Assembly (NCBI GenBank): GCA_041399205.1
Contig: JAWKTK010000003.1
Location: 372,001 to 436,000 of the forward strand
Length of the DNA: 64,000 bases
Source of the DNA: JAGQOZ01 sp041399205
GTDB lineage: Bacteria; Planctomycetota; Planctomycetia; Pirellulales; Pirellulaceae
Direction of reading: 5' to 3'
Within the stretch, counting starts at the first letter, position 1; every line of letters starts with the position of its first letter. This document shows, in pieces, positions 44,566 to 53,999 of the stretch. The notes under the pieces were generated by a model. That model saw only the letters and a program-made list of their open reading frames with translations, did not search any database and was not told the DNA's origin. The translations under genes were made by a program, and so were the position numbers.

Positions 44566-45057
44566 TCAAATCGTTTCGGAATTTGCCGAAGGGTAAAGTA
44601 ACCTCAATTTGTCTTGAAGACGTTTAATCACGTATCTATCGGTGACAGCATCACTGGCATTGCTGTCTGCCAAATTGTATTTCTTCAGCACCAAACGGCC
44701 TTTGACGGCGGAATTTCCTTCGTCCAACGTCCCTTCGCACTTGAGCGTGGCGGATGTCGAATCGTCCTTCACATATTCGGCACGCAGAGTCAGTCGCTTG
44801 CCGGGCACGACAAAGTCTGAAAACTTAATATTTTTAACTTGGTCAACCACGATCATGCTATGAGCGAATCCGTCGGTCACTCGCACAAGCCAAGCGGCGG
44901 TTTGGTACAGGGATTCCAGCATCATCACGCCGGGCATAACAGGAAACAGCGGAAAGTGGTCACGCAAGTACTCTTCGGACATGGTCAAGTTCTTGACGGC
45001 CACAATCCGTTGACTTGGCTGCAATTCGACGATTCGGTCAACCAAGGTGAGCCGCAT
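44566..45057 (-). CDS. FabZ-like 3-hydroxyacyl-ACP dehydratase
   Basis: The protein has 163 residues with a hotdog fold. The catalytic pair is present: His34 in RDHFPLFPVMPGV and Glu48 in MLESLYQTAAW. It should dehydrate 3-hydroxyacyl-ACP. It differs from canonical fabZ in its long tail (about 145-163) and in clustering with a dedicated ACP and a His-less paralogue rather than with lpx genes. Probably a specialised acyl pathway. It is the first gene of the minus-strand trio. Confidence 0.82.
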   Translation of the reverse strand: MRLTLVDRIVELQPSQRIVAVKNLTMSEEYLRDHFPLFPVMPGVMMLESLYQTAAWLVRVTDGFAHSMIVVDQVKNIKFSDFVVPGKRLTLRAEYVKDDSTSATLKCEGTLDEGNSAVKGRLVLKKYNLADSNASDAVTDRYVIKRLQDKLRLLYPSANSETI

Positions 45058-45380
45058 TTGAATTGTCCGTCCCTACTTCGAATTTGACCGAACGTCCATT
45101 GGATCACGTACGTCCACTTCGCTAGCAAAGCCTCGCCACCAGGAATCGTTGTTCAACGTTCCTCTTTCTAGAAGCAGCACGCTCGTTTGTAATCGGACGA
45201 GTATACCGTTGGCGCGAAAACCGCTCAACCGACAACTTTACGCCATTTGCCCGATTCGCGTCGATTAACTCGTGACGGCCACCAGGCCGGAAATCCCCCC
45301 TTTCGAAGGAGATTCTCTGGGCAGGCTTCCGTGACTCAGGGCTCATGTTGGCAGGTGGCAGATCGTGGTAGATTGCCGAG
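45058..45380. other. Divergent spacer between hotdog gene and PTS enzyme I
   Basis: 323 bases hold the promoters of two divergent genes. The 100-codon minus frame crossing it (45122-45424) overlaps the start of enzyme I and has no family resemblance. No strong palindrome or riboswitch-like structure was seen. Confidence 0.5.
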
Positions 45381-47138
45381 ATGAGAAAAGGAATAGCGGT
45401 ATCGCCAGGCATTTCAGTGGGCACTGCCTATTGTATTAACGAAATCTTTGTCAAGCCAGAACGGAAACGTCTTCAAGATTCGGAAGTATCCGAAGAACTG
45501 GCTCGGTATGAAGCTGCGCGCGACAAAGTAACGATTGAACTCCATGCGTTACAGACCAAAGTTGAACAGCAAGTGGGCAAAGACGAAGCGGCCATCTTTG
45601 CCACGCATCAGGCCATTCTTCGCGATGCTGCGTTTACCAACAAGATTCGCAAATGGATTGTGGACGACCGTTGTTCGGCGCCCGCTGCATTACAACGATT
45701 GCTGGAAGAATACACCGTTCTTTTTTCGAAAGCCAACGACAGCTTTCTTCGCGAACGATTGGCCGATGTGCGAGACGTCGTGGTGCGTATCAGCAGCCAC
45801 TTGTCCGATATGCTCCATTCCGACATGCCTCCTATTGAAGGCAATTTGATCTTGGTTGCCGACGAACTGTTGCCATCGCAAGCGGTGAATTTGGGCAACA
45901 TCGATGTCAGCGGTATCATCACGCAACGAGGAAGTCAGACGAGCCATGCCGCCATTATCGCGCGCAGCCGAGGCGTCCCTGCGATCTCGGGTGTCCGAGG
46001 AATTCTCAAGCAAATTCGAACCGGGGACACCGTGGTGGTCGACGGCACCGCCGGAGTTGTCGAAATCAATCCCGATGCCGAAGTCCTGAGCGCTTACCTG
46101 AAACTGCAACGCGAATTCACCGATCTGCGCGGAGCGTTGGCAGAAAATCGAGACCAACCGGCAATCACGGCCGACCAGGTGCCACTGAGCATCATGGCCA
46201 ACATCAACAGCGTTCGCGACGCCCAGACCGCTAGTTCCATGGGGGCCGTCGGTGTGGGACTCTACCGTACAGAATACCTGTATCTGACGCACGCCAGCGT
46301 GCCCGATGAAGATGAACAATTCCAAACCTATGTGGAAGTGATTCAGGCCAGTCCCGGACAGACCGTGACCATTCGTACGTTGGATATTGGTGGCGACAAG
46401 ACCATTCCCTATCTGGGTCACATGCAACAAGAAGCCAACCCGTTTATGGGCTGGCGAAGCATTCGCTTGTCATTTGAACATCCCGAGTTCTTCAATACGC
46501 AGATTCGCGCCATTTTACGAGCCGCCGGTGCGTGCCCCGACGCGGATGTCAAAGTCATGTTCCCCATGATCACGACGTTAGAGGAAATGCGGCGAGTTCG
46601 TCTGATGGTGCGCAAAGCGGCGGCACAGCTTGAAAAGCGAGGTGCCACCTATCGCCGCGTCCCGTTGGGCATGATGCTGGAAGTGCCTGCCGCCGCCGTC
46701 TGTATTGATACCATCATGAGCGAAGCAGATTTTGTGTCGATTGGTTCGAACGATTTGGTGCAATATCTCATGGCCGCTGACCGAGACAACCCCAAAGTCA
46801 GTCATCTGTGTCAGCCACTGAGTCCCGCCGTGATTTCGGTCTTGGCACAAGTGATCGCTAAATGTAATCGAGCGAAAAAGCCGGTGACGCTGTGTGGCGA
46901 AATGGCCGGACAGCCGCGCGCGTTTGTTCTGTTATTGGGCATGGGACTTCGCTATTTTAGTACCAGCCCGGCATTCATTCCGGTATTAAAGAAACTGGCC
47001 AGTTCGATTACGGTGAAGGATGCAGAACGCGTATTGCGTCGCGTACAAGAACTCAAGACGACCAATCAAGTAAAACGATACATGAAGCAGCAACTTCAAG
47101 AACTGGCACCGGGCTTTAATGTCATGGAAACCGTGTAA
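45381..47138 (+). CDS. ptsI: Phosphoenolpyruvate-protein phosphotransferase (PTS enzyme I)
   Basis: The protein has 585 residues, normal for enzyme I. An HPr-binding helical region (about 25-145) surrounds the phospho-His domain with GSQTSHAAIIAR (about 184-195). The C-terminal PEP-binding TIM barrel has GVGLYRTEYLYL, TIRTLDIGGDK, MFPMIT, GSNDLVQYLMAADR and the catalytic Cys in TLCGEMAG. It passes phosphate from PEP to HPr. No ptsH or sugar-specific enzyme II is seen in the window, and planctomycete PTS systems are often incomplete and regulatory. It is co-directional with the purU-like gene 35 bases downstream. Confidence 0.93.
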   Translation: MRKGIAVSPGISVGTAYCINEIFVKPERKRLQDSEVSEELARYEAARDKVTIELHALQTKVEQQVGKDEAAIFATHQAILRDAAFTNKIRKWIVDDRCSAPAALQRLLEEYTVLFSKANDSFLRERLADVRDVVVRISSHLSDMLHSDMPPIEGNLILVADELLPSQAVNLGNIDVSGIITQRGSQTSHAAIIARSRGVPAISGVRGILKQIRTGDTVVVDGTAGVVEINPDAEVLSAYLKLQREFTDLRGALAENRDQPAITADQVPLSIMANINSVRDAQTASSMGAVGVGLYRTEYLYLTHASVPDEDEQFQTYVEVIQASPGQTVTIRTLDIGGDKTIPYLGHMQQEANPFMGWRSIRLSFEHPEFFNTQIRAILRAAGACPDADVKVMFPMITTLEEMRRVRLMVRKAAAQLEKRGATYRRVPLGMMLEVPAAAVCIDTIMSEADFVSIGSNDLVQYLMAADRDNPKVSHLCQPLSPAVISVLAQVIAKCNRAKKPVTLCGEMAGQPRAFVLLLGMGLRYFSTSPAFIPVLKKLASSITVKDAERVLRRVQELKTTNQVKRYMKQQLQELAPGFNVMETV

Positions 47139-47173
47139 TTGGATTACCAATTTCAGGATGGATAGGAAAGAAG

Positions 47174-47976
47174 ATGGAAGTGGTTGTGACTGCCGTAGGC
47201 CCTGACAACATTGGGGCTGGCCGATCTCATCATTCACTATGTCACGTCGGAAGCGCCAATATCACCGAAATCCAGATGTATGATCATGACGAAGAAGCCA
47301 TCTTCGTGCCATGATGTTACGCATCGGTTGTGCCGCCGAACGTTTCGAGCCCATGCGGAAGCGCTGATTGAAATGGTCACATCAAGGGGCTTTCTGTTCG
47401 AGTTTGGTCGCCGGATCGCAAGTGCCCATAAGCCTCGTCTGGCCATCTGCACTACCTATCGTCCCGAACCTGCTTTGGCCGTGATGCGATCCGTCCGAGA
47501 CCGGATGATCAAGGCAGAGGTTCCGTTGATGCTGGAAAATCGCAATACTTGCCGAGGAATTGCGGAACAATTCTGGCAGCTTGGTTTAACATCAGTGATG
47601 CCGACGGTAATCCCGATGATGATCGCATGGTCGAAATTGTTGGACCAATATGATATTGACTACATCATTTTGCTCGATATATGCGAGTTCTCCCGGCCAG
47701 CAGTTGCTGGAAATACGCCGGGGCGAATCATCAATCTGCATCATGGCTGCTTCCTGGTTTTCCAGGAATGCGTCCTTATCATGATGCTCATGCCACGCGG
47801 ATGCTCACCTATGGGCAACCTGCCATTTCATCGTTCCGGAACTGGACGCCGGCAATCAGATCATTGCCCAATCCACCTTCACCGTACCGCCGGGAACGCC
47901 TTTAGAAGAAATCGTCCGCAAAGGACAGGAAGACAACGAACCGACTTGTTTGGTCGAAGGCGTGCGACGCGTGTGA
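47174..47976 (+). CDS. purU: Formyltetrahydrofolate deformylase PurU-like, heavily frameshifted
   Basis: All three plus frames must be combined to read this gene. In order they give MEVVVTAVGPDNIG, LADLIIHYVTSE and ANITEIQMYDHDEEAIF (ACT domain). HKPRLAICTTYRPEPALAV, NRNTCRGIAEQF, YDIDYIILL, RIINLHHG, PGFPGMRPYHDAHA and finally PPGTPLEEIVRKGQEDNEP, in the 47.9-kb part, follow. The enzyme hydrolyses 10-formyl-THF to formate and THF for one-carbon balance and purine synthesis. At least four frame changes and some substitutions occur, so the end coordinate is approximate (stop near 47974, or farther to about 48120). It reads as a real gene in poor sequence. Confidence 0.75.
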
Positions 47977-48228
47977 CAATGAAGTTCGGCTACATTTCAT
48001 CGCGTCATTCCACGACGACGATCCTAATGGAACCGTTCGGATCGATCCTCAAAATCGCGCTACTGAAATTTCGCTACGAACGGCGATGCACACCAACGCC
48101 AATTTGCTGTACTTCGGTTGAACATCTGAATCGCATGAAAAAGAGCGTTGGCGCTGGAGTCCAACACTCTTTGTATTGATGTATTAGACGTGCGAAAAAA
48201 GCACAACAGGCATCGGACAGAATCCGGA

Positions 48229-48739
48229 CTAATCTAACAGTCCAAACTTCATCTTGTTATACAACGTCACTCGGCTAATACCCAATTCGGCAGCCGTTTC
48301 TTTGCGATGCTGACCATTACGATTCAAAGATTGTTCAATAATCTTTCTTTCTAACAGGTCAACCGCGCAGCCAGGGTTTTATCATGGCCGTTGCAATGTT
48401 CCAAAATACGCGTACCAAACGATCTACTTCGTTGGCATCTTCGCCGACGGTTTGGCTGTCCAGTGACCGGTTGGGCACGGAATCTAAACGATCGCCCATT
48501 GTCACATTGGAACTGTTGTGATGTGGAATTCTGGATTCCGTGGCTGATTGATAGCCATTCACCGTCGGACGCGGTTGAGCGACAGAAACCAATACTGCGG
48601 CATTTTGTTGTGCGTGCAGTTGTCGCGCCGCATCGTCAATCGACGGGCATGGTACAATCTCGCGATTGAAACCGATTCGTTGCCGCAACTCTTCTAAATC
48701 ACGAGAGTCGCAATTGATAACCAAAAACTTTTGCTTCAT
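48229..48739 (-). CDS. Fis-type DNA-binding regulator, frameshifted
   Basis: The N-terminal part (from the ATG at 48739) reads MKQKFLVINCDSRDLEELRQ and looks like a receiver-like domain lacking clear phospho-Asp. After a low-complexity linker the frame is lost near 48360. A neighbouring frame then continues with VDLLERKIIEQSLNRNGQHR and KETAAELGISRVTLYNKMK, the Fis-family helix-turn-helix, up to a stop at 48229. One missing or extra base would join them. This is the C-terminal module of NtrC/ZraR-type activators without the AAA+ domain, so it is probably a small regulator. Targets are unknown. Confidence 0.72.
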
Positions 48740-49172
48740 CTTAGCACCGTATTCTCAAATGGTTGCAAACTCGTACGCTGCCCGATACTGATGCTCCTTC
48801 GCAGTCGTCACGCAAACACTCACAGGAAGACCCGTCCAGCTGCCTTCCGACAATCTTCTCACGACGAACATCGCAAGTTCGAAATACTTGGCGAGGAAAC
48901 CGCGGTGACCTCGTTAAAGATCGAGACTAATTCAAGGATGTGAACTCTCAAGTGTCTAACAACAGATGCAACTATGAACCGCGTCCCGCGCTCGCGGATC
49001 GTCCGGAAAACAGCGAATGTAACAGCCCTGGTGCCGCCATTTCGCTACGAATGCTGCGAGTTATGATCACAACTGTTTCGAAAACAAAGCTCATCTGTAT
49101 TGTTTTCTAAACACATTTTCCCAGGTCCGCAACTCTTTTGTTGGCACGAAGTCTGGAAATTTAACGTCTTTA
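48740..49172. other. Spacer upstream of the Fis-type gene, nothing recognised
   Basis: 433 bases with no family-like frame in either strand. It holds the start region of the minus-strand regulator at its left end and the end of the glycosyltransferase gene at its right end. No clear terminator was identified, and consensus errors are likely here. Confidence 0.45.
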
Positions 49173-49907
49173 TTAGTTGGCAATCGCGTAGCGACCAATG
49201 CACCAGAGTGCCTGCAAGCCATCTCGCCAGCCAATCTTCTTTCTCGGCGTAGCCGCGTGGTGAGTAGGCGATGGGAGCCTGTAGAAGCGAACGTCGGGAA
49301 TACGAGCCAGCTTGGCGGTCAGCTCTAATTCGATGCCAAAGCCTGATTCTTTTAGCGAGGGCAGTACGCGAGCTAACGTTTCGCGCGCATCATTTTGTAA
49401 CACGTTTCCACATCGCTCAGCTTGAGATTCGTAAACATGTTGGACAAAAGCGTGATGGCTCGATTCCCAGTCTGGTGCCAATACCGCGCGACTGGGCGGT
49501 CGTTCGAACTGAACCGACTGCCATAGACAATGTCGGTTTTGTCTTCCAAGATGGGTCGAAGCAAATGCAGAAAATCGTGTGGATCGTATTCCGAATCAGC
49601 ATCTTGAATTACCACCACATCTCCTTGGGCGTGCTGGAAAGCCCGTGCGTATCGCCGCTCCTTTTCCTTGATTGCGTTCATGCCGAAAGACGCGGACAGC
49701 CGGCCAAGATTTTAGTTCGTCCAGAATGGCGGCCGAACCATCCGAACTGCCATCGTCCACCAAGACAATTTCACAGGGAATCTTGGTATCCAAATTCTAC
49801 GTACAATGGCACGCAGCGTCTTTTCTTCGTTAAAGACGGGGAACCACCACGCTGAGATAAAGCTGGCGGGAAATTCATAAATTCCCAAACGGCGAATCAC
49901 GCTTCAT
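49173..49907 (-). CDS. Family 2 glycosyltransferase (dolichyl-phosphate mannosyltransferase-like), frameshifted
   Basis: Reading minus-strand frames in turn gives FPVFNEEKTLRAIVRR, CEIVLVDDGSSDGSAAILDE, HERNQGKGAAIRTG, GDVVVIQDADSEYDPHDFL (the DxD-type site), DIVYGSRF, TLKLSDVETCYKMMRA-like text, FGIELELTAKLAR and GWRDGLQALWCIGRYA. That is the complete core of a GT2 polyprenyl-phosphate mannosyl/glucosyltransferase of about 240 residues. At least three indels break it. The ATG at 49907 overlaps the stop of the small upstream ORF (ATGA). It transfers a sugar from a nucleotide donor to a lipid carrier at the inner membrane. Confidence 0.8.
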
Positions 49908-50040
49908 GAAAAAAGTCGGCCCAAAACGGCAGCCAAACGTTCTCGCTTTTCCGGCTCATCACCAAACCGCTGGACTAGATCCCGCACCAATTCCGCCATT
50001 TCGTTTTCCAGCGAAGGCAATCCGTCTTGGGTGTCGTCAT
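49904..50040 (-). CDS. Small ORF coupled to the glycosyltransferase
   Basis: The frame ending at 49904 reads GLPSLENEMAELVRDLVQRF and RERLAAVLGRLFS, a soluble amphipathic helix-rich end. Its stop overlaps the glycosyltransferase ATG as ATGA. An ATG at 50040 lies one base out of frame with it, so the true protein may be only about 45 residues if one base is wrong there. The frame is formally open to 50272, but that extension has no family-like sequence. The product is unknown. Confidence 0.4.
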
Positions 50041-50579
50041 GATGTATGCTCTTACCTACGAATGAAAATGACAGAGCCAACCTGGCCAATGTCAGGTTTC
50101 CCAGCAGACTTGTGTAACTGAATTCAGCCTCGAATGGGTATGGCCCACACGGCAACTTCGCAATCGCGAAAAGCAACCACGCATTGGCCCGATACGAATT
50201 CGCACTGACTTCCAAGTCTACCGAATCAACGAGGCCAACAACAGCACGCGTCGAAATGACAACTTCAATCACAGCCTATTTCGTCTTTTGTGCGAACTTC
50301 GAAAATGCTCGAAAAACAACGGCCAAAAATCTTCTCGTTGGCTTGGTTGACAAAGGGTAAGTGATTCGCAAAATGGCCCACACGGCAAGCCACGCGAGGT
50401 TCGCTCTGTTTCTTTAGAAGCCAACGCGGTGCTGGGAATCGATAAACTAGAAACAAAAAGACTAAGACAATATTTTCGTGGGGGCGGCGATCTGACGGAT
50501 CGACTGCCGGCATGTGTCGCTTGCACCTTGTGGCTCGGATGTTCCCTCTACGTTTTATTTGAATCGTTAGCTAATCAGC
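50041..50579. other. Spacer with a repeated 16-mer, no clear gene
   Basis: No convincing gene was found. The 14-16-base word ATGGCCCACACGGCAA (or its near copy) occurs near 50144 and 50373 in the same orientation. Frames on the minus strand carry small cysteine-rich peptides around this word that look accidental. Consensus quality may hide a gene. Confidence 0.4.
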
Positions 50580-51030
50580 ATGACTCGTTGTCTCGTGTCA
50601 GTCGGCAGCAACCTTGGTGATTCCGCCAAGTTGCTGGATGACGCGGTGGTTAGACTTTCTGCGGCCAGCGGAATCTTCGGGTCAGCCGAGTGGCTTGGCA
50701 TCAGACGCAGCCAGCGGGCGGGCCGACCGGCCAGCCAGTCTTTCTTGAACGGCCATTGCCTTGGATTGGAACCGTCGCCTCGTTCGCTACTGGTGACGAT
50801 GCAGCAAATCGAGCGAGCTCGGGCGAACTCGTCACCAACGCTGGGATGCCCGGCACCATCGATCTGGACTTGTTGCTGTTCGGTGACGAGATCATCGAAT
50901 CGGACGCATTGGTCGTCCTCATCCTCGCATGCTAGGACGTCGTTTTGTCTTAGAGCCAGCTGTGGAGACGCGCCGCAAATGGTGCATCCGCGCCAGGTTG
51001 GACGTTGTCGCAAACGCTCGAACATTTAAA
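50580..51030 (+). CDS. folK: HPPK (folate biosynthesis), frameshifted
   Basis: The ATG at 50580 begins MTRCLVSVGSNLGDSAKLLDDAV, the family start (split here in two parts: MTRCLVSVGSNLGD and SAKLLDDAV). Other frames supply GTIDLDLLLFGDEIIESDAL and MLGRRFVLEPAVE, which match the RTIDLDLL and R.FVL.PL blocks of 6-hydroxymethyl-dihydropterin pyrophosphokinase, and LSQTLEHLKSHPP near 51010-51050. At least three indels break the gene. It transfers pyrophosphate from ATP to the pterin in folate synthesis. Planctomycete members often carry a C-terminal extension, so the real end may be as late as about 51340. Confidence 0.75.
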
Positions 51031-51450
51031 GTCGCATCCCCCGGTGTTTGGTATGCGGGTTGGGACGCATCTTGTACGGTTGACGACTTGCATGCCGCGG
51101 TGACGCAACGCAGCTGGGCCAAGACGCGTGTCATTGTCTTTTTCGTTGATTCGGTTTGACGCGGACATGATGGTCGCTTGGTTTTTCTGGTTCGCCGCGG
51201 AACGTGGGGCGAAGCGAGAACTGGTCTCTTGTCATTACGAAAATGGTCTATGATGCAGCCAAGTTTCCGGTCATGGAAGTTTTGGCCGAACCAGAAGACT
51301 GGCTGATCGAGCGAACTGGCCGCCGGCATCTTGGCGTCGGGCGAACCTCTTTGACTGAGATGGGAACGATTCAGATTCCGCTTGCGCTTTGCGTGTCACG
51401 CTACCAGCAGTCGCCTAAAATGCCTGATTCAAACTTTACCTCACTCCGCC
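51031..51450 (+). other. Unassigned stretch between folK and panC
   Basis: Frames here give coherent-looking peptides (KFPVMEVLAEPEDWLIERT near 51265-51320 and VIVFFVDSV near 51135), but no continuous gene. It may be a C-terminal extension of the folK product broken by indels. The panC ATG is at 51451. Confidence 0.4.
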
Positions 51451-52297
51451 ATGTCAGATCATTCACTCATTATCCACCAGATCCAGGAAGCCCGATCGCG
51501 AATCAAAGAGGCTCAGCGACAAGGGTCCGTGTCGGTGTTGTGCCCACCATGGGCGCTGCACGACAAGGTCATCTAAGTCTAATTGATGCATCTGAACAGG
51601 AATGTGATCGCACAGTGGTGTGGATCTTTGTGAACCCAACGCGGTTGCTCCGACAGAAGATTTGAAAAGTATCCTCGCACCTGCAGGCCGATACGGCGGC
51701 GGTTGGATCGCGAGGAGCTGGTTTGTCTTCGCTCCGGAAGTTTCACCATCTATCCGGCTGGGTTTTCTACGTTTGTGGAACTGCCTAGCGTGGCCGGTCG
51801 TTGGGAAGGCGAATTTCGACCTGACACAGTTTCGCGGCGTCAGCACGGTTGTGCTCAAGCTGCTGCAAATTTTGCCGGCGGATCGAGCTTACTTTTGGCG
51901 AAAAAGATTTTCAGCAGTTGCTTGTGTCATCCGCGCCATGGCCAACGACTTCATTTGCCTACCGAGATTATTGGCTGTCCGATTGTTCGCGATGCAGATG
52001 GATTGGCGTTGAGTTCTCGGAATCAGTATCTCTCCAGTGACGAACGAAAACGAGCTCGGGCGCTTCTGGTAGCCTGTTGGCAACGAAGGCACTGTTTGAT
52101 GCGGGTGAACGATCCGTCGCGGCATTGGAATCACGTGGCTGAAACGAATCTTGGAACCGTCTGTTGATCGGATCGACATGCGGTGGTGGTGGATGCCGTG
52201 ACGTTGGAGCCCATTCGCGAAGTCAGCGCCGGCCGTCGCATTGATTGCGGCTTACGTCGGTCTGACTCGCTTGATCGACAATTGCCAGTTGCCTTAG
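51451..52297 (+). CDS. panC: Pantothenate synthetase PanC, frameshifted
   Basis: The 847-base span equals the usual ~282 residues. Combined frames give VVPTMGAARQGHLSLIDA (HIGH-like HxGH region), WIFVNPTR, TVVLKLLQILPADRAYF, LTFGEKDFQQL, GCPIVRDADGLALSSRNQYL (with the SSRN signature) and VVVDAVTLEPIREVSAGR, then LIDNCQLP-like text to the TAG at 52295. At least four indels occur. It joins pantoate and beta-alanine using ATP to make pantothenate for CoA. It lies ten bases before the lgt ATG. Confidence 0.85.
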
Positions 52298-52306
52298 GAG
52301 CCACGG

Positions 52307-53613
52307 ATGCGCCAAACGCTATTCTTCTCATTCCACACGAACTGGCTGGAATTCCCATTTTTGGTTTCGGCTGGCTGCTGGGACTGTGGATCCTTGTCAG
52401 CGGATTGCTGGCGTGGCGAACGACGCAAAGTGCCGGCGGGGCACAACGAGCTGGTCGGCATGCTGCCCGTGCTGGCGATTGTCGCGGCCGTGATTGTGTT
52501 TTCTTGATTCCTCGGATTGAAGAACCCATTCTTCCCGGGAAGTTGGTTGACGCTGCCACCTTCCACGACTTCGGAAACGGGATTGCCGATTCGAGGTTGC
52601 GAGCGTATTGTTGTTGACGGCCGTCATATCAGGCGTCTTGCTCGCGGTCATCGAGCTCAACGGATGGGCCTGGAGGCCGATACGATCTTCAGTTTGGCCT
52701 TTGCCATGTTTGTGTCTGGCATCGTCGGTGCAAGGCTCTTCTTTGTCATTCAATACTGGGACACCATGCAGGGACAGAACTGGGGCGAACGCCGCAACAT
52801 CTTCAATGTGGTTCAAGGAGGGCTGGTTGTTTACGGTTCGCTGATCGGCGCGATGGTGGCTTTCTCTCTTATTTCTGTTGGAAACATCAACTGCCGGCAC
52901 TGGCGTTGGCAGACCTGATAGCGCCTTCGTTGGCGCTGGGGCTGGCGATCGGCCGCGTCGGGTGCCTGATGAACGGTTGTTGTTATGGCGGTCCATGTAG
53001 CTATCCTTGGGCCATCACGTTTCCGCCGCATAGTCCACCCTATTCAGAACAGACGGCGGACGGAACGTTCTTGGGAATTGGCTTTGCCGAACCTGCCGAC
53101 GCAGCAATGGGCGTGGTAGTCGCTCGCGTGACCGCTGACAGTGTAGCCGATGCTGCCGGGATCACCGCCAATGCTCGAATCGTGTCTTTAGATGGTTACG
53201 AAGTGAATTCGCTGGACAACGTCAAGTCTGTGCTGAGCCGTGCTACGTCCGAAGTGGCCGTCACGTTGGATTCGGGACGCAGCATTGTCTTGGCGAATCC
53301 AAGGCCGCAACGTTCGCTACCAATCCACCCGACCCAAGTCTATAGCGCGCTAAACGCAACGCTGTTGTGTCTGTTTGCGTTGGCCTTGTATCCGTTTCGC
53401 CATCGAGACGGACAAGTGATTGCAATGTTGCTGACGTTGTACGCGATCACTCGCTTCTTATTGGAAGTGATTCGTACCGACGAAGGTTCGTTTGGTGGCA
53501 CGGGACTCACCATTTCGCAGAATGTGAGTGTTTTGATGGCGGTCGGTCTTGCTGTGTTATGGGCGAGCATCTATTTGCGACCGGCCAAATTGGCTTGGCC
53601 CAGAAAGGCGTGA
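52307..53613 (+). CDS. lgt: Prolipoprotein diacylglyceryl transferase with internal PDZ-like insertion
   Basis: The start ATG (52307) follows AGGAG. The first ~600 bases need three or more frame changes to read WLLGLWILVSGLLAWR, LPVLAIVAAVIVF, FSLAFAMFVSGIVGARLFFV and VVQGGLVVYGSLIGAMVAF. From 52906 one clean frame continues with AIGRVGCLMNGCCYGGP (the Lgt signature region) and HPTQVYSALNATLLC. Between them (about 53044-53320) lie ~90 residues resembling a PDZ domain (GVVVARVTADSVADAAGI, IVSLDGYEVNS). The HGG motif His of E. coli is Tyr here. The enzyme adds diacylglycerol to the lipobox Cys of exported lipoproteins. Confidence 0.85.
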
Positions 53614-53682
53614 CAAACGTCCTTGGTTGTCTTTTTGCATGTTTCGCGACCAAGTAGATGAGCCGTTCCACGTCGGGAAACG

Positions 53683-53719
53683 AAAAAAGGACAGCGCGTC
53701 GGCGAATACGCGCTGTCCT
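53683..53719 (-). terminator. Intrinsic terminator, minus strand
   Basis: The stem AGGACAGCGCG / CGCGCTGTCCT (53688-53698 and 53709-53719, loop of 10) is perfect. On the minus strand it is followed by six U residues (A-run 53683-53688). It is downstream of the terminator of the 54000-55118 gene, so it ends a separate transcript or serves as backup. Confidence 0.75.
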
Positions 53720-53928
53720 GAATACGCAACCCACGAGGCGGAGAGGTGGGTGACGCAGGTCGAAAGTTTATCCTCACAAGACCGTGCGGCAGCTTGTGGT
53801 CCTGTGCGGCTGCAAATGTATGTCTCGCTGCTCTCGACTTTCAATATGGTACGTCGCGATTGTGAAGAGCCAGTGAAGCTGGAATGTGGTTTGGATAAAA
53901 TCTGAACGAACACATGCAGATCGTTCGC
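53720..53928 (-). ncRNA. Candidate small RNA between two minus-strand terminators
   Basis: About 210 bases between the terminator of the SHD1 gene and a second strong intrinsic terminator carry no family-like frame. They include some complementary GC-rich stretches (for example near 53735-53750 and 53795-53815). A small RNA transcribed leftward is one explanation; leaky read-through control is another. No known RNA family is recognised, and no promoter is proven. Confidence 0.3.
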
Positions 53929-53972
53929 CAAAAGGAAAACGGCTTGATCAGTTTGCACCGATCAAACCGTTT
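53929..53972 (-). terminator. Intrinsic terminator of the SHD1 gene
   Basis: The arms 53937-53949 and 53960-53972 pair on the minus strand as AAACGGTTTGATC / GATCAAGCCGTTT with one G-U pair and a 10-base loop, followed by TTTTCCTTTT. It lies 28 bases beyond the stop of the gene at 54000. Confidence 0.8.
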
Positions 53973-53999
53973 CGAGATTTTCGTGTCGAAAGAAGCTGG

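Noticed and set aside
45122..45424. 100-codon minus frame upstream of enzyme I
   Set aside because: It overlaps the well-supported start of enzyme I and shows no motif.
47174..52905. Broken genes considered as true pseudogenes
   Set aside because: Adjacent essential-type genes all show scattered single-base shifts while motifs, gene lengths and overlaps remain intact; error is the simpler reading, though not proven.
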